Shown here: in pieces, positions 17,348 to 25,485 of the stretch | Numbering within the stretch: the first letter of the stretch is position 1 | Layout: each line of letters starts with the position of its first letter | NCBI GenBank assembly: GCA_001513155.1 | Contig: LFSR01000004.1 | Location: forward strand, 7,095-71,094 | DNA: 64,000 nucleotides | Direction: 5' to 3' | Origin: Syntrophomonas sp. DTU018 | GTDB lineage: Bacteria; Bacillota; Syntrophomonadia; Syntrophomonadales; Syntrophomonadaceae | Made by a program: the position numbers and the translations under genes | Notes under the pieces: generated by a model | Databases searched by the model: none | Told to the model about the DNA's origin: nothing | Seen by the model: only the letters and a program-made list of their open reading frames with translations

Positions 17348-17351
17348 GGGA

Positions 17352-17921
17352 GTGCTGGATGAGTGGATTCGAAAAGATACAGGTGAGGAGAATAAGATCT
17401 CTTTGCTTAACAGTAAAAAGGGAAGGCTTCTGTTAGTAATAATAATCTGCATTGGCCTTCTGGCCTTGCTATGGCCGCCTGTCAGCAAGCCGGACTCATC
17501 TCCCACCAAGGTAGCTCAGCCTTTGGCTAGCCAGTCTTTAGAAGGGAGCTTAAAACACAGACTGCAAACAGAATTGGCAGCTATTCTGAGTCAGATCGAA
17601 GGAGCGGGCACAGTAGAAGTCAGTGTTACCCTGGATTCTGAAGGGCTGAAAACCTATGCCACCAATGACCGGGATGAACGGCGGCAGATTGAAGAAGGAG
17701 GCCGTACCACTATCGAGGAGAGCAGTACCCGGGATTTGGCGGTATCTTCAGGAAATCCCCTCTTACTAGAAGAAAAGATGCCCGAGATATTAGGAGTTTT
17801 AATAGTGGCTGATGGAGCAGATGATCCTCAGGTGAAAGAAAATCTAACCAATGCAGCTTCTACCCTGCTGGATATCTCCCCTCACCGTGTCAGGGTAATG
17901 CCCCGGGAAGGAGGCCGGTAA
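17352..17921 (+). CDS. spoIIIAG: stage III sporulation protein AG
   Basis: The product is 189 aa. GTG 17352 has AAGGAGG at 17337-17343 with an 8-nt gap. Longer in-frame starts overlap spoIIIAF and are rejected. A single membrane helix (about 25-45, LLLVIIICIGLLALLWPP) is followed by a ring-building-motif domain with LAAILSQIEGAGTVEVSVTL, the SpoIIIAG signature. It forms the large multimeric ring in the intermembrane space between mother cell and forespore. Its stop overlaps the start of spoIIIAH by 1 nt. Confidence 0.94.
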   Translation: MLDEWIRKDTGEENKISLLNSKKGRLLLVIIICIGLLALLWPPVSKPDSSPTKVAQPLASQSLEGSLKHRLQTELAAILSQIEGAGTVEVSVTLDSEGLKTYATNDRDERRQIEEGGRTTIEESSTRDLAVSSGNPLLLEEKMPEILGVLIVADGADDPQVKENLTNAASTLLDISPHRVRVMPREGGR

Positions 17922-18454
17922 TGGTTATTAATTTAAGAAAAAGCGGATTGTTGCTGGCAATGCTGGTTTTTGTGGCCGTTTTGGGCGGTTTCATCCTCAA
18001 AGGAGTAGAGCCCGGCCCTGTGGTTAATGAACAGCCAGTGATGAAAGCAGATGACCCGGTACTTACCACTCAGACGATCGATACTCCCAATAACAGCGAT
18101 AAGTTTTTTGCTGAGTACCGGATGGAAAGGGAACGCATGCGGGGCAAAGAGGTAGAAATGCTGCGGGAAATACTGAATAACAGCAGCAGTGACAAAGAAG
18201 CCCGGCAGGCAGCTTCCCTGCGCTTAGTAGAAATATCCACAGATATGGAAAGGGAAATGAAGGCTGAAAACTTAATTAAATCCAAGGGTTATCAGGATTG
18301 CGTAGTCATGATCCAACCGGAAAGTACTACAGTGGTATTGGCTGCTGAGCACCTGCAGCTGGATCAGGAACAGGACATAAAGGCCTTGGTTAGCAGAGTG
18401 ACCAAAACCCGGGAGGACCAGATCGTTATTATTACCCGCGAGGTACAAAAATAA
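17921..18454 (+). CDS. spoIIIAH: stage III sporulation protein AH
   Basis: The product is 177 aa. An N-terminal signal-anchor helix (about 8-26) is followed by a linker and a YscJ/FliF-like domain (residues about 60-175) with FFAEYRMERERMRGKEVEML, typical of SpoIIIAH. It binds SpoIIQ from the forespore, bridging the two membranes during engulfment. It is the last gene of the operon; a palindrome at 18530-18550 follows. Confidence 0.94.
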   Translation: MVINLRKSGLLLAMLVFVAVLGGFILKGVEPGPVVNEQPVMKADDPVLTTQTIDTPNNSDKFFAEYRMERERMRGKEVEMLREILNNSSSDKEARQAASLRLVEISTDMEREMKAENLIKSKGYQDCVVMIQPESTTVVLAAEHLQLDQEQDIKALVSRVTKTREDQIVIITREVQK

Positions 18455-18529
18455 TGTATACATTGTGAAAAACCGTTGCTATAAGCGGTTCGAGTTTCTA
18501 TAATAAATACTGTCGGTGTTGATAAGGGT

Positions 18530-18550
18530 ACTCAGGCCCAGGGCCTGAGT
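18530..18550 (+). terminator. palindrome after spoIIIAH, possible terminator
   Basis: ACTCAGGCCC (18530-18539), A, GGGCCTGAGT (18541-18550) is a perfect 10-bp inverted repeat followed by CTATTTGTATTTGG. The T-rich tail is interrupted, so termination is likely but may be weak. A TATAAT at 18581-18586 may be the -10 of the next gene; no good -35 is visible. Confidence 0.6.
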
Positions 18551-18628
18551 CTATTTGTATTTGGGCACTTTTATTAGTTTTATAATATATATCTTTACCT
18601 TGGTTTAGTTTCAGGAGGTTGCACCAGG

Positions 18629-20530
18629 ATGAATCCTATTAAGATAACTGATACCAGCCTGCGTGACGGTCACCAAAGCCTGTGGGCTACCCGCATGACC
18701 ACCAGTGATATGCTGCCTATATTGGAGAAGCTGGATGATGTTGGTTATTACTCCCTGGAGGTATGGGGAGGAGCTACCTTTGACGTATGCATACGCTATT
18801 TAAATGAAGATCCCTGGGAGCGTCTGCGGACTATTCGCAGTATAGTTAAAAAGACTCCTCTGCAAATGCTGTTAAGAGGACAATCTCTGGTGGGCTATAC
18901 CCATTATCCAGATGACATTGTAGTAAAGTTTGTGGAGAAATCCGCTGAAAATGGCATCGACATCTTCCGGATATTTGATGCTTTAAATGATGTGCGCAAT
19001 TTAGAAGTTCCCTTAAAAGCTGTTAAAGCCACCGGGAAACACGCCCAGGCCAGTGTGGTGTATACCATCAGCCCCGTGCACACTTTGAATCATTTTGTGG
19101 ACACAGCTCTGCGGCTCAGGGAAATGGGGGCTGATTCCATTTGCATCAAGGACATGGCCGGACTTTTATCTCCTTATGTTGCCTATGATCTGGTTAAGAT
19201 GTTAAAAGCCAATCTCGATGTGCCCATTCAGCTGCATACTCACTATATCGGCGGAATGGCCATAGCTGCTCTGCTCAAAGCAGCTGAGGCTGGAGTGGAT
19301 ATTGTCGATACAGCTTCGGTACCTATGGCCTTTGGGTCTTCCCAGCCGCCGGTGGAAACTATTGTCAGGGCTCTGCAGGATTCTGAACGGGATACCGGCT
19401 TGGATCTGCACAAGCTTTTTGAGATTGCCAACCACTTTGAACAGCTGCGCAAGCAAAAGGGATTTGAACGTGGAGTTACCCGCATCTCAGACATGCGAGT
19501 CTTTGAACATCAAGTACCGGGCGGGATGATTTCCAATCTGATGTCCCAGATGGAAGAGCAGAAAGCTGCCGACAGAATTGATGAGGTTTTGGCAGAAATA
19601 CCGCGGGTGCGGGAAGATTTGGGTTATCCTCCCCTGGTTACACCTACCAGTCAGATAATAGGTATACAGGCGGTTCTGAACGTACTAATGGGGGAACGCT
19701 ATAAGCTATGCCCGGGAGAAGTCAAGGATTATGTAAGGGGTTTGTATGGAAAGCCTCCTGCACCTATCAAGGATGAAATTCGGCAGAAGATTATTGGGGA
19801 TGAAACAGTAGTAACGGTACGGCCCGCTGACCTGCTAGAACCTATGTGGGAAAAAGCCAAGCAGGAGTCAGCCCAATATGCCCGCAGTGAAGAGGATATT
19901 CTCACTTATGCTCTCTTCCCGCAGGTTGCCTTGAAGTATTTTGCCTGGCGCGAATCCAAAGGTCAAGAAGATATTCCTCAGATTCAGACTCATGATGTAG
20001 TAAGCAAAGAAACCAAGAAAGAAGAAACCCGGATTGCCAGCCAGCCGCTTCACCGGGTAAGCAAGAAAGCAAGCCACAGGGGAGATGATGAGATGAACAT
20101 AGACGAAATCAGGGAACTCATCCTGCTCCTGGATCAGACCAGCATAAGTGAACTGGAAGTCCAGAAGAACGATTATCGTTTAGCTTTGCGAAAAAGCCAG
20201 GCAACAGGCAATTCTCCGCAGCAAAATATGCCGGATACCAGCAACCTTGCTCCCAAGCAAGAGGCTGCTTCCGGCAGTGCAGCCGACAATCTGGTAGAGG
20301 TAACTTCGCCTATGGTAGGAACCTTCTATGCTGCTCCAGCGCCTGATGCTCCGCCTTTTGTACAGGTTGGTGACAGAGTCAAAGCGGGGCAGACTCTTTG
20401 TATTGTTGAAGCCATGAAACTCATGAACGAAATCAAAGCAGAAACAGACGGTGTAGTAGCTGAAATCTTGGTTAGCAATGCTCAACCGGTAGAATATGGT
20501 CAGGTCATGATGCTGATCGAAAAGAATTAG
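18629..20530 (+). CDS. pyruvate/oxaloacetate carboxyltransferase fused to an AccB-like biotin carrier
   Basis: The product is 633 aa. Residues 1-450 are a carboxyltransferase of the PycB/OadA family: TDTSLRDGHQSLWATRM and GGATFDVC near the N-terminus, QLHTHYIGG with metal-binding His, and the LYGKPPAPI tail. A linker of about 40 residues leads to MNIDEIRELILLLDQTSISE at about 489. That sequence is the N-terminal module of acetyl-CoA carboxylase biotin carrier AccB, and the protein ends with the biotinyl domain EAMKLMNE. OadA/PycB proteins normally end in a biotinyl domain without that AccB module. An AGGGGAG site 8 nt before the internal ATG 20093 suggests separate AccB synthesis as well. With accC downstream it may serve both pyruvate carboxylation and acetyl-CoA carboxylation. 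Confidence 0.88.
   Translation: MNPIKITDTSLRDGHQSLWATRMTTSDMLPILEKLDDVGYYSLEVWGGATFDVCIRYLNEDPWERLRTIRSIVKKTPLQMLLRGQSLVGYTHYPDDIVVKFVEKSAENGIDIFRIFDALNDVRNLEVPLKAVKATGKHAQASVVYTISPVHTLNHFVDTALRLREMGADSICIKDMAGLLSPYVAYDLVKMLKANLDVPIQLHTHYIGGMAIAALLKAAEAGVDIVDTASVPMAFGSSQPPVETIVRALQDSERDTGLDLHKLFEIANHFEQLRKQKGFERGVTRISDMRVFEHQVPGGMISNLMSQMEEQKAADRIDEVLAEIPRVREDLGYPPLVTPTSQIIGIQAVLNVLMGERYKLCPGEVKDYVRGLYGKPPAPIKDEIRQKIIGDETVVTVRPADLLEPMWEKAKQESAQYARSEEDILTYALFPQVALKYFAWRESKGQEDIPQIQTHDVVSKETKKEETRIASQPLHRVSKKASHRGDDEMNIDEIRELILLLDQTSISELEVQKNDYRLALRKSQATGNSPQQNMPDTSNLAPKQEAASGSAADNLVEVTSPMVGTFYAAPAPDAPPFVQVGDRVKAGQTLCIVEAMKLMNEIKAETDGVVAEILVSNAQPVEYGQVMMLIEKN
20078..20095 (+). promoter_or_regulatory. 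internal ribosome site and ATG for an AccB-length product
   Basis: AGGGGAG (20078-20084), 8 nt, then ATG 20093-20095, in frame with the carboxyltransferase-AccB gene. Translation from here would give a protein of about 145 aa that starts and ends exactly like a free AccB. It could simply be a relic of the former accB start. Confidence 0.5.
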
Positions 20531-20536
20531 GGGTGG

Positions 20537-21889
20537 ATGCTCTTGCTAAACAAGGTGTTGATTGCCAACCGGGGGGAAATAGCGGTACGTGTTATCCGTG
20601 CCTGCCGGGAGTTGAACATCCCCACGGTAGCTGTATATTCTACGGCTGACAGAGACAGCCTGCATGTAAAGCTGGCTGATGAAGCGGTTTGTATCGGTGA
20701 GCCTGCTGCCAACCACAGCTACTTGAATTTGTCCAATATAATCAGTGCTGCCCATAATACGGGAGCTGATGCCATACATCCCGGGTATGGCTTCCTGGCT
20801 GAAAATGCTTACTTTGCAGAACTGTGCAAGACTCATGACATTAAATTTATTGGACCATCTCCTCAAGTAATAAAGATGATGGGAGACAAAGTGAAAGCCC
20901 GGGAGATAGCGCTCCAGGCCGGTGTGCCTTTGGTGCCGGGCAGTGATGGAGCGGTCAGCAGCCTGAAAGAAGCCCGGCAGATAGCTGATACCATCGGCTA
21001 TCCGGTGATGATCAAGGCTTCGGCGGGAGGCGGGGGCAAAGGCATGCGCCTGGTCCATAATGCTGATTCCCTGAAGGAAGCTCTGGAAACAGCCAGGCTG
21101 GAAGCGGGAGCGGCTTTCGGCAATGATGAAATATATATTGAAAAATACATTGAAGAACCCCGCCATATCGAAATACAGGTGTTAGGTGATGAACACGGGA
21201 ATGTGATTCATCTGGGAGAACGGGACTGCTCCTTGCAGCGGCGGAACCAAAAACTGCTGGAGGAATCTCCCTCCACTTTGCTGGATGAGGAACTGCGGGC
21301 TCGCATGGGAGCGTTAGCGGTGGAACTGGCCAGAAAGGTCGGCTATTCCAGTACCGGGACGGTAGAATTTCTGGTGGATAAAAACCGTAACTTCTACTTT
21401 ATCGAGATGAACACCCGGATTCAGGTGGAGCATCCCGTAACCGAGCTAGTGACGGGTATAGATTTGGTCAAGGAACAGATCAGGTGTGCTGCCGGGATAC
21501 CTCTGGGTATTCGGCAGGAAGATGTTGCCCTCCGGGGCTGGGCCATTGAATGCCGCATTAATGCGGAAGACCCCGACCATGATTTTCGTCCTTCTCCGGG
21601 TACGGTTAACCGTTACATTCCACCGGGGGGACCGGGAGTCAGAGTGGACTCTTCAGTTTATAGCGGCTATACCATCCCCCCTTATTATGATTCCATGATA
21701 GCCAAGCTGATTGTATGGGGAAACGACCGGACGGAAGCTATAGCTCGCATGAAACGGGCGTTAAGGGAATTTGTCATTGAAGGAGTCACCACTACTATTC
21801 CTTTCCATGTGAAAGTGCTCAACAACGCCTTTTTCCAGAAGGGTGAGGTATATACCAACTTTATCCAGCGCCGTATGAGTGGTAGCTGA
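20537..21889 (+). CDS. accC: biotin carboxylase
   Basis: The product is 450 aa, standard for AccC. It starts [23 protein letters not shown]. The ATP-grasp glycine loop is [14 protein letters not shown] (about 155-170). Catalytic and biotin-binding residues appear in [18 protein letters not shown] and [16 protein letters not shown]. It carboxylates biotin on the carrier encoded just upstream, using ATP and bicarbonate. ATG 20537 sits directly against the GGGGTGG site, so TTG 20543 (6 nt spacing) may be the true start. Confidence 0.95.
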   Translation: MLLLNKVLIANRGEIAVRVIRACRELNIPTVAVYSTADRDSLHVKLADEAVCIGEPAANHSYLNLSNIISAAHNTGADAIHPGYGFLAENAYFAELCKTHDIKFIGPSPQVIKMMGDKVKAREIALQAGVPLVPGSDGAVSSLKEARQIADTIGYPVMIKASAGGGGKGMRLVHNADSLKEALETARLEAGAAFGNDEIYIEKYIEEPRHIEIQVLGDEHGNVIHLGERDCSLQRRNQKLLEESPSTLLDEELRARMGALAVELARKVGYSSTGTVEFLVDKNRNFYFIEMNTRIQVEHPVTELVTGIDLVKEQIRCAAGIPLGIRQEDVALRGWAIECRINAEDPDHDFRPSPGTVNRYIPPGGPGVRVDSSVYSGYTIPPYYDSMIAKLIVWGNDRTEAIARMKRALREFVIEGVTTTIPFHVKVLNNAFFQKGEVYTNFIQRRMSGS

Positions 21890-21986
21890 TGTTTTTTTCC
21901 CGGCAGGGTTATTTGATCTTATGAAGAATAGTTAGTAAAATAACTGTTATAGTTTATATGAAGACTGGAATAATGGAGGTGACTTC

Positions 21987-22397
21987 ATGGCAGAACAACG
22001 ACCCGAATTGACTACGGAAATGGGAACCGTTCGTATAGCGGATGAGGTAGTCTCCACCGTGGCTGGTCTGGCTGCAATGGAAGTAGAAGGTGTGGCAGCC
22101 ATGAGCGGCGGATGGGGAACTGACCTGGTGGAAAAACTGGGACGAAAGAATTTTGGCAAGGGTATTAAAGTTGAAGTTATCAATGAAGAAACTCGGATCG
22201 ATATTTACATTGCGGTGCAGTACGGCTATCCCATACCGGAAGTAGCCGAAAATGTTCAAAAGGAAGTCAAAGTAGCAGTGGAAACCATGACGGGATTAAA
22301 GGTAACTGCAGTTAACGTACATGTGGTGTCGGTGCAGATTAAGAAGCAAACGGAAGCAGAACCTGAGCTAGCGGCTGATTTGGACAGCGCCGAGTAA
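21987..22397 (+). CDS. Asp23/Gls24 family envelope stress protein
   Basis: The product is 136 aa. GTVRIADEVVSTVAGLAAMEVEGV at residues 13-36 is the Asp23 signature, followed by VEVINEETRIDIYIAVQYGYPIPEV. Asp23 proteins sit under the membrane and are tethered by AmaP, whose gene follows. GGAGGTGAC precedes ATG 21987. A hairpin ends this cistron before amaP, suggesting higher Asp23 than AmaP expression. It lies upstream of nusB, as in many Firmicutes. Confidence 0.92.
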   Translation: MAEQRPELTTEMGTVRIADEVVSTVAGLAAMEVEGVAAMSGGWGTDLVEKLGRKNFGKGIKVEVINEETRIDIYIAVQYGYPIPEVAENVQKEVKVAVETMTGLKVTAVNVHVVSVQIKKQTEAEPELAADLDSAE

Positions 22398-22413
22398 TTG
22401 TTACATCAAGTAT

Positions 22414-22439
22414 CAACCCCCTGTTAAACCAGGGGGTTG
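22414..22439 (+). terminator. hairpin between asp23 and amaP
   Basis: CAACCCCCTG (22414-22423), TTAAAC loop, CAGGGGGTTG (22430-22439), then TCTGTAT. A stable 10-bp stem with a poor U-tract; probably partial termination or mRNA stabilisation. Confidence 0.65.
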
Positions 22440-22476
22440 TCTGTATACCGGCAATGTTTAAAGTGAGGTGTTGAAT

Positions 22477-23016
22477 ATGTCCGGACTGTGGCGGGTAGTT
22501 CTTTTTTGCTACAACCTGTTGATATTGGGCCTGGCAATTGCCGCCATGTACTTGGCCGTTGGGTATACCAGGCTTGTAGATGCTGGGCTTGCACTTCTCT
22601 CCAATCCGGTCAACCAGATAATACTGGGGGCCTCAGCAGCAGCAGTTATTGCTCTGACTATCCTGGTTATGATTTCCCTGCTGAAAGGTGAATCTAAACC
22701 TGCCAACATTCTAGTCAGCAGCAGCGTAAACGGTCAGGTATCCATTACCGTCGCGGCAATCAAGACGATTATAAGCAGAGCAGTTAAAAAAGTTGATGGC
22801 GTCAAGGAAACCCGTTCTTCTGTAGCCCAGGGACCCGATGGGGTAATAATATATTTACATATGATGATTAATCCGGAAATAAGCGTACCGGAAATGTCCA
22901 AAAATGTACAAGCCGCTGTTAAAGAACAGCTGGAATCCATAGGCGGACTGCAAGTCTCTGAGGTTAGGGTTTTGGTAGATGATTTTAGTCATGCCAATAA
23001 ACCAGTAACCGCATAA
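22477..23016 (+). CDS. amaP: alkaline shock response membrane anchor protein AmaP
   Basis: The product is 179 aa. ATG 22477 has GTGAGGTG 7 nt upstream; GTG 22468 lies within that site. Two membrane helices (about 8-30 and 46-66) are followed by a cytoplasmic Asp23-like domain (GQVSITVAAIKTIISRAVKKV). In Staphylococcus AmaP recruits Asp23 to the membrane. Its position between asp23 and a DUF2273 gene supports the call. Confidence 0.85.
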   Translation: MSGLWRVVLFCYNLLILGLAIAAMYLAVGYTRLVDAGLALLSNPVNQIILGASAAAVIALTILVMISLLKGESKPANILVSSSVNGQVSITVAAIKTIISRAVKKVDGVKETRSSVAQGPDGVIIYLHMMINPEISVPEMSKNVQAAVKEQLESIGGLQVSEVRVLVDDFSHANKPVTA

Positions 23017-23029
23017 AGGGGGCATTACT

Positions 23030-23248
23030 ATGTGGGAGAAGTTAATCCCGTTTCTGCTGATAGAACACCGCGGCAAAACCATCGGCGTTTTATTGGGTTT
23101 GCTGGCTAGCATACTCTTTGTTACCTTTGGCTTTTGGCGTACTATTTTTATAATTATTTGTATAGCAGTAGGATACTTTATTGGTAAACAGCTTGATGAG
23201 AAGAAGAACTTTGACAGTTGGATGAAACAGATGTTCAAAGACCGGTAG
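23030..23248 (+). CDS. DUF2273 small membrane protein
   Basis: The product is 72 aa with two hydrophobic helices (about 20-36 and 40-55), the pattern of DUF2273. It starts with HRGKTIGVLLGLLASILFV-like sequence after a short amphipathic leader and ends in a charged tail (GKQLDEKKNFDSW). GGGGGC and ATG 23030 follow the amaP stop by 13 nt. It accompanies asp23-amaP in Firmicutes; its role is probably membrane-associated but not defined. Confidence 0.8.
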   Translation: MWEKLIPFLLIEHRGKTIGVLLGLLASILFVTFGFWRTIFIIICIAVGYFIGKQLDEKKNFDSWMKQMFKDR

Positions 23249-23267
23249 CGGTAGTAAGGGTGAAAAC

Positions 23268-23687
23268 TTGAGCAGAAGGAAAGCTAGAGAATACGCATTT
23301 ATAGTGATTTTTCAGGTTGACCAGGTTCAAGCTGATCCCCAACAGGCCATGCAGTATCTGCTGGATGAGTATCCTCTTGCTGAAAAGGACCAGCAGTTTG
23401 CTGCCGAGCTGGTGAAAGGAACCCTGCAGCATATGCAGGCCATTGACGAGAAAATAGCTCGCTATTCCCGGGAATGGTCAGTGGAGCGGATGTCATCGGT
23501 GGATCGCAATATTATGCGGGTAGCCGCCTATGAAATTCTTTTCCGCCAGGAAGTACCGCCGGTGGTAGCCATCGATGAAGCCATTGAGCTGGCTAAACGC
23601 TATGGAGGAGAACAGTCCAGCCGGTTTGTAAATGCCATACTAGATCGCATACAAGGTGAAAAAAATGAAAGTGTACCTGGGGATTGA
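23268..23687 (+). CDS. nusB: transcription antitermination factor NusB
   Basis: The product is 139 aa, starting at TTG 23268. It is all-helical with SRRKAREYAFIVIFQVDQV at the start, and VERMSSVDRNIMRVAAYEIL with PPVVAIDEAIELAKRYG in the C-terminal half, which are NusB hallmarks. It binds boxA RNA with S10 during rRNA antitermination. Its 3' end overlaps the start of the Kae1-like gene. Confidence 0.95.
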   Translation: MSRRKAREYAFIVIFQVDQVQADPQQAMQYLLDEYPLAEKDQQFAAELVKGTLQHMQAIDEKIARYSREWSVERMSSVDRNIMRVAAYEILFRQEVPPVVAIDEAIELAKRYGGEQSSRFVNAILDRIQGEKNESVPGD

Positions 23688-24630
23688 CACCAGCGCTTAT
23701 ACCACATCCATTGCTGCTGTAGACGAGAACCTGAGTATCTTGGCTGATGAAAGAATATTATTAAAAGTTGAACCGGGCAAACGGGGCTTGCGCCAATCGG
23801 AAGCCCTGTTTTTACATATTAAGAATCTGCCGCAGCTGGTGAAAAAACTGGACCATCAGCTCTATGAAAATACTCAGGCCCTGGCGGTAAGTGCCCGGCC
23901 GCGAAATGTAGCCAACAGCTATATGCCGGTATTCCTGGCCGGTACTTCCCTGGCTCAGTCCTTGGCTGCCTTTGCCCAAGTACCTTTATACCAGGTAAGC
24001 CATCAGGAAGGGCATGTTATGGCCGGCATGCAGGGCAACCGGGAACTCCTTGACAAGCCTAGGTTCCTGGCGGTTCATTTTTCCGGGGGAACTTCAGATG
24101 TATTAATGGTAGAAAACCACCAGCCCGGCCTAATGTCTATAACCCAGCTGGCCAGCAGTGAAGACATTCATGCCGGTCAATTGGTGGATCGTGCAGGTGT
24201 GGCGATGGGACTGCCTTTCCCGGCCGGACCGGCTCTGGAGAAACTGGCAGCCCAGGCTGCTGATAAAGAATTAGTGGCTATTCCTACTGCTATTACCAGT
24301 AAGGGTTTTTCTTTTTCTGGTGCGGAAACCCGGGCGGTGCAGATGCTGAAAAATGGAACCAGTCCGGAGATAGTAGCTACAGCCGTCCTGGGAGTCATAG
24401 CCAAAACTTTGGAAAAAGTTTTACGCAGCTTTATTGAACAGCTGCAGATAAGGGATGTTTTGCTGGCTGGAGGCGTAATGGCCAACCATTTGATAGCCCA
24501 GCGCTTAATAAAACGCTTGCAGCACCCGGCTGTGGGAGCCCGGCTTTATTTTGCCTCACCCCGTCTCAGTACCGACAATGCGGTGGGAGTGGCAATGCTG
24601 GCTGCCCTGCAGCACCGGTTGAAACAATAA
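23665..24630 (+). CDS. Kae1-like (TsaD-related) domain protein
   Basis: The product is 321 aa, starting at ATG 23665 with AAGGTG upstream, overlapping the nusB end. It has an ASKHA ATPase fold: VYLGIDTSAYTTSIAAV at the N-terminus, a metal-binding HQEGH (equivalent to HxEGH of TsaD), and LLAGGVMANHLI at the C-terminus. It is more divergent than genuine TsaD, which makes t6A37 in tRNA, and is a paralogue found next to nusB in Clostridia. A role in tRNA modification is inferred only from the family. Confidence 0.8.
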   Translation: MKVYLGIDTSAYTTSIAAVDENLSILADERILLKVEPGKRGLRQSEALFLHIKNLPQLVKKLDHQLYENTQALAVSARPRNVANSYMPVFLAGTSLAQSLAAFAQVPLYQVSHQEGHVMAGMQGNRELLDKPRFLAVHFSGGTSDVLMVENHQPGLMSITQLASSEDIHAGQLVDRAGVAMGLPFPAGPALEKLAAQAADKELVAIPTAITSKGFSFSGAETRAVQMLKNGTSPEIVATAVLGVIAKTLEKVLRSFIEQLQIRDVLLAGGVMANHLIAQRLIKRLQHPAVGARLYFASPRLSTDNAVGVAMLAALQHRLKQ

Positions 24631-24651
24631 ACAGATGTTTAGGGGGTTATT

Positions 24652-25485
24652 ATGGAGCTAATAAACGGCAGACAGATATCTGATGAGATCCGCCAGCGGC
24701 TGAAGGAAAAAGTCCAGGATGCAGGAACAATTCCTCACCTGGCTGTTATTGTAGTGGGTGATGACAAGGAAACGTTGATTTATGTAGGGCTGAAAGACAA
24801 AGCCGTAAGTTTTATCGGCGGCACTACCCGGCATATTAATGTGCCTGCTGATACCACCCGGGAGGAGTTATTGACACAGATTCAACAGTTGAACCAGGAT
24901 CCCGAAGTGGATGGAATCCTCCTGCAGCTGCCTTTGCCGGAGTCCTTGCAGCCCTACACCGATGAATTCCTGGCTGCAATTGATATTAACAAGGATGTGG
25001 ATGGTTTTAACCCCGTGAACCGGGGGCGGCTTCTTTACGGAAATCCACGTTTTATATCCTGCGCTGCCCTGGGCTGCCTGGAAGTTATCCGCCGGTACCG
25101 GGGATCCGCACAGGGTAAAAAAGCCGTTTTAGTAGGGGACTCCTTTGACGTGATATTGCCCCTGAGCCTGCTGCTGATAAAAGAAGGCAGCCTAGTTACG
25201 GTGGTGCCGGAAATGCCGGCTGGTGATCCTCTGCCTGAAGCCGATATTTATGTTATCGAAAAGGGCAGACCGGAAATGGTACAAGCTCATCAGGTTGCCA
25301 ATGGGGCGCTGGTTTTGGATGTAGGATTTTACTGGCACTATGATCACAGCTGCGGCAATGTGAAAAAAGATGCCTTGAACAGCCTGGATGGGCACCTGCT
25401 GTCGGTGCCGGGAGGCTTAGGGCCTATTCTCATTGCCAAGCTTTTGGAAAACCTGTATTCAGCTGCTCAGGAGAGACAGAGCTGA
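24652..25485 (+). CDS. folD: FolD-like methylene-THF dehydrogenase/cyclohydrolase (divergent)
   Basis: The product is 277 aa. The catalytic Tyr-x3-Lys is present as Y44 and K48, and VDGILLQLPLP and DINKDVDGFNPVNRG match the folate site. The cofactor motif usually reads GRSxIVGxP but here is GDSFDVILP, and the usual GGVGPMT is GGLGPIL. It therefore keeps folate and cyclohydrolase residues but has an altered dinucleotide site. It would interconvert methylene-, methenyl- and formyl-THF for one-carbon metabolism. Its stop overlaps the xseA start (TGATG). Confidence 0.85.
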   Translation: MELINGRQISDEIRQRLKEKVQDAGTIPHLAVIVVGDDKETLIYVGLKDKAVSFIGGTTRHINVPADTTREELLTQIQQLNQDPEVDGILLQLPLPESLQPYTDEFLAAIDINKDVDGFNPVNRGRLLYGNPRFISCAALGCLEVIRRYRGSAQGKKAVLVGDSFDVILPLSLLLIKEGSLVTVVPEMPAGDPLPEADIYVIEKGRPEMVQAHQVANGALVLDVGFYWHYDHSCGNVKKDALNSLDGHLLSVPGGLGPILIAKLLENLYSAAQERQS

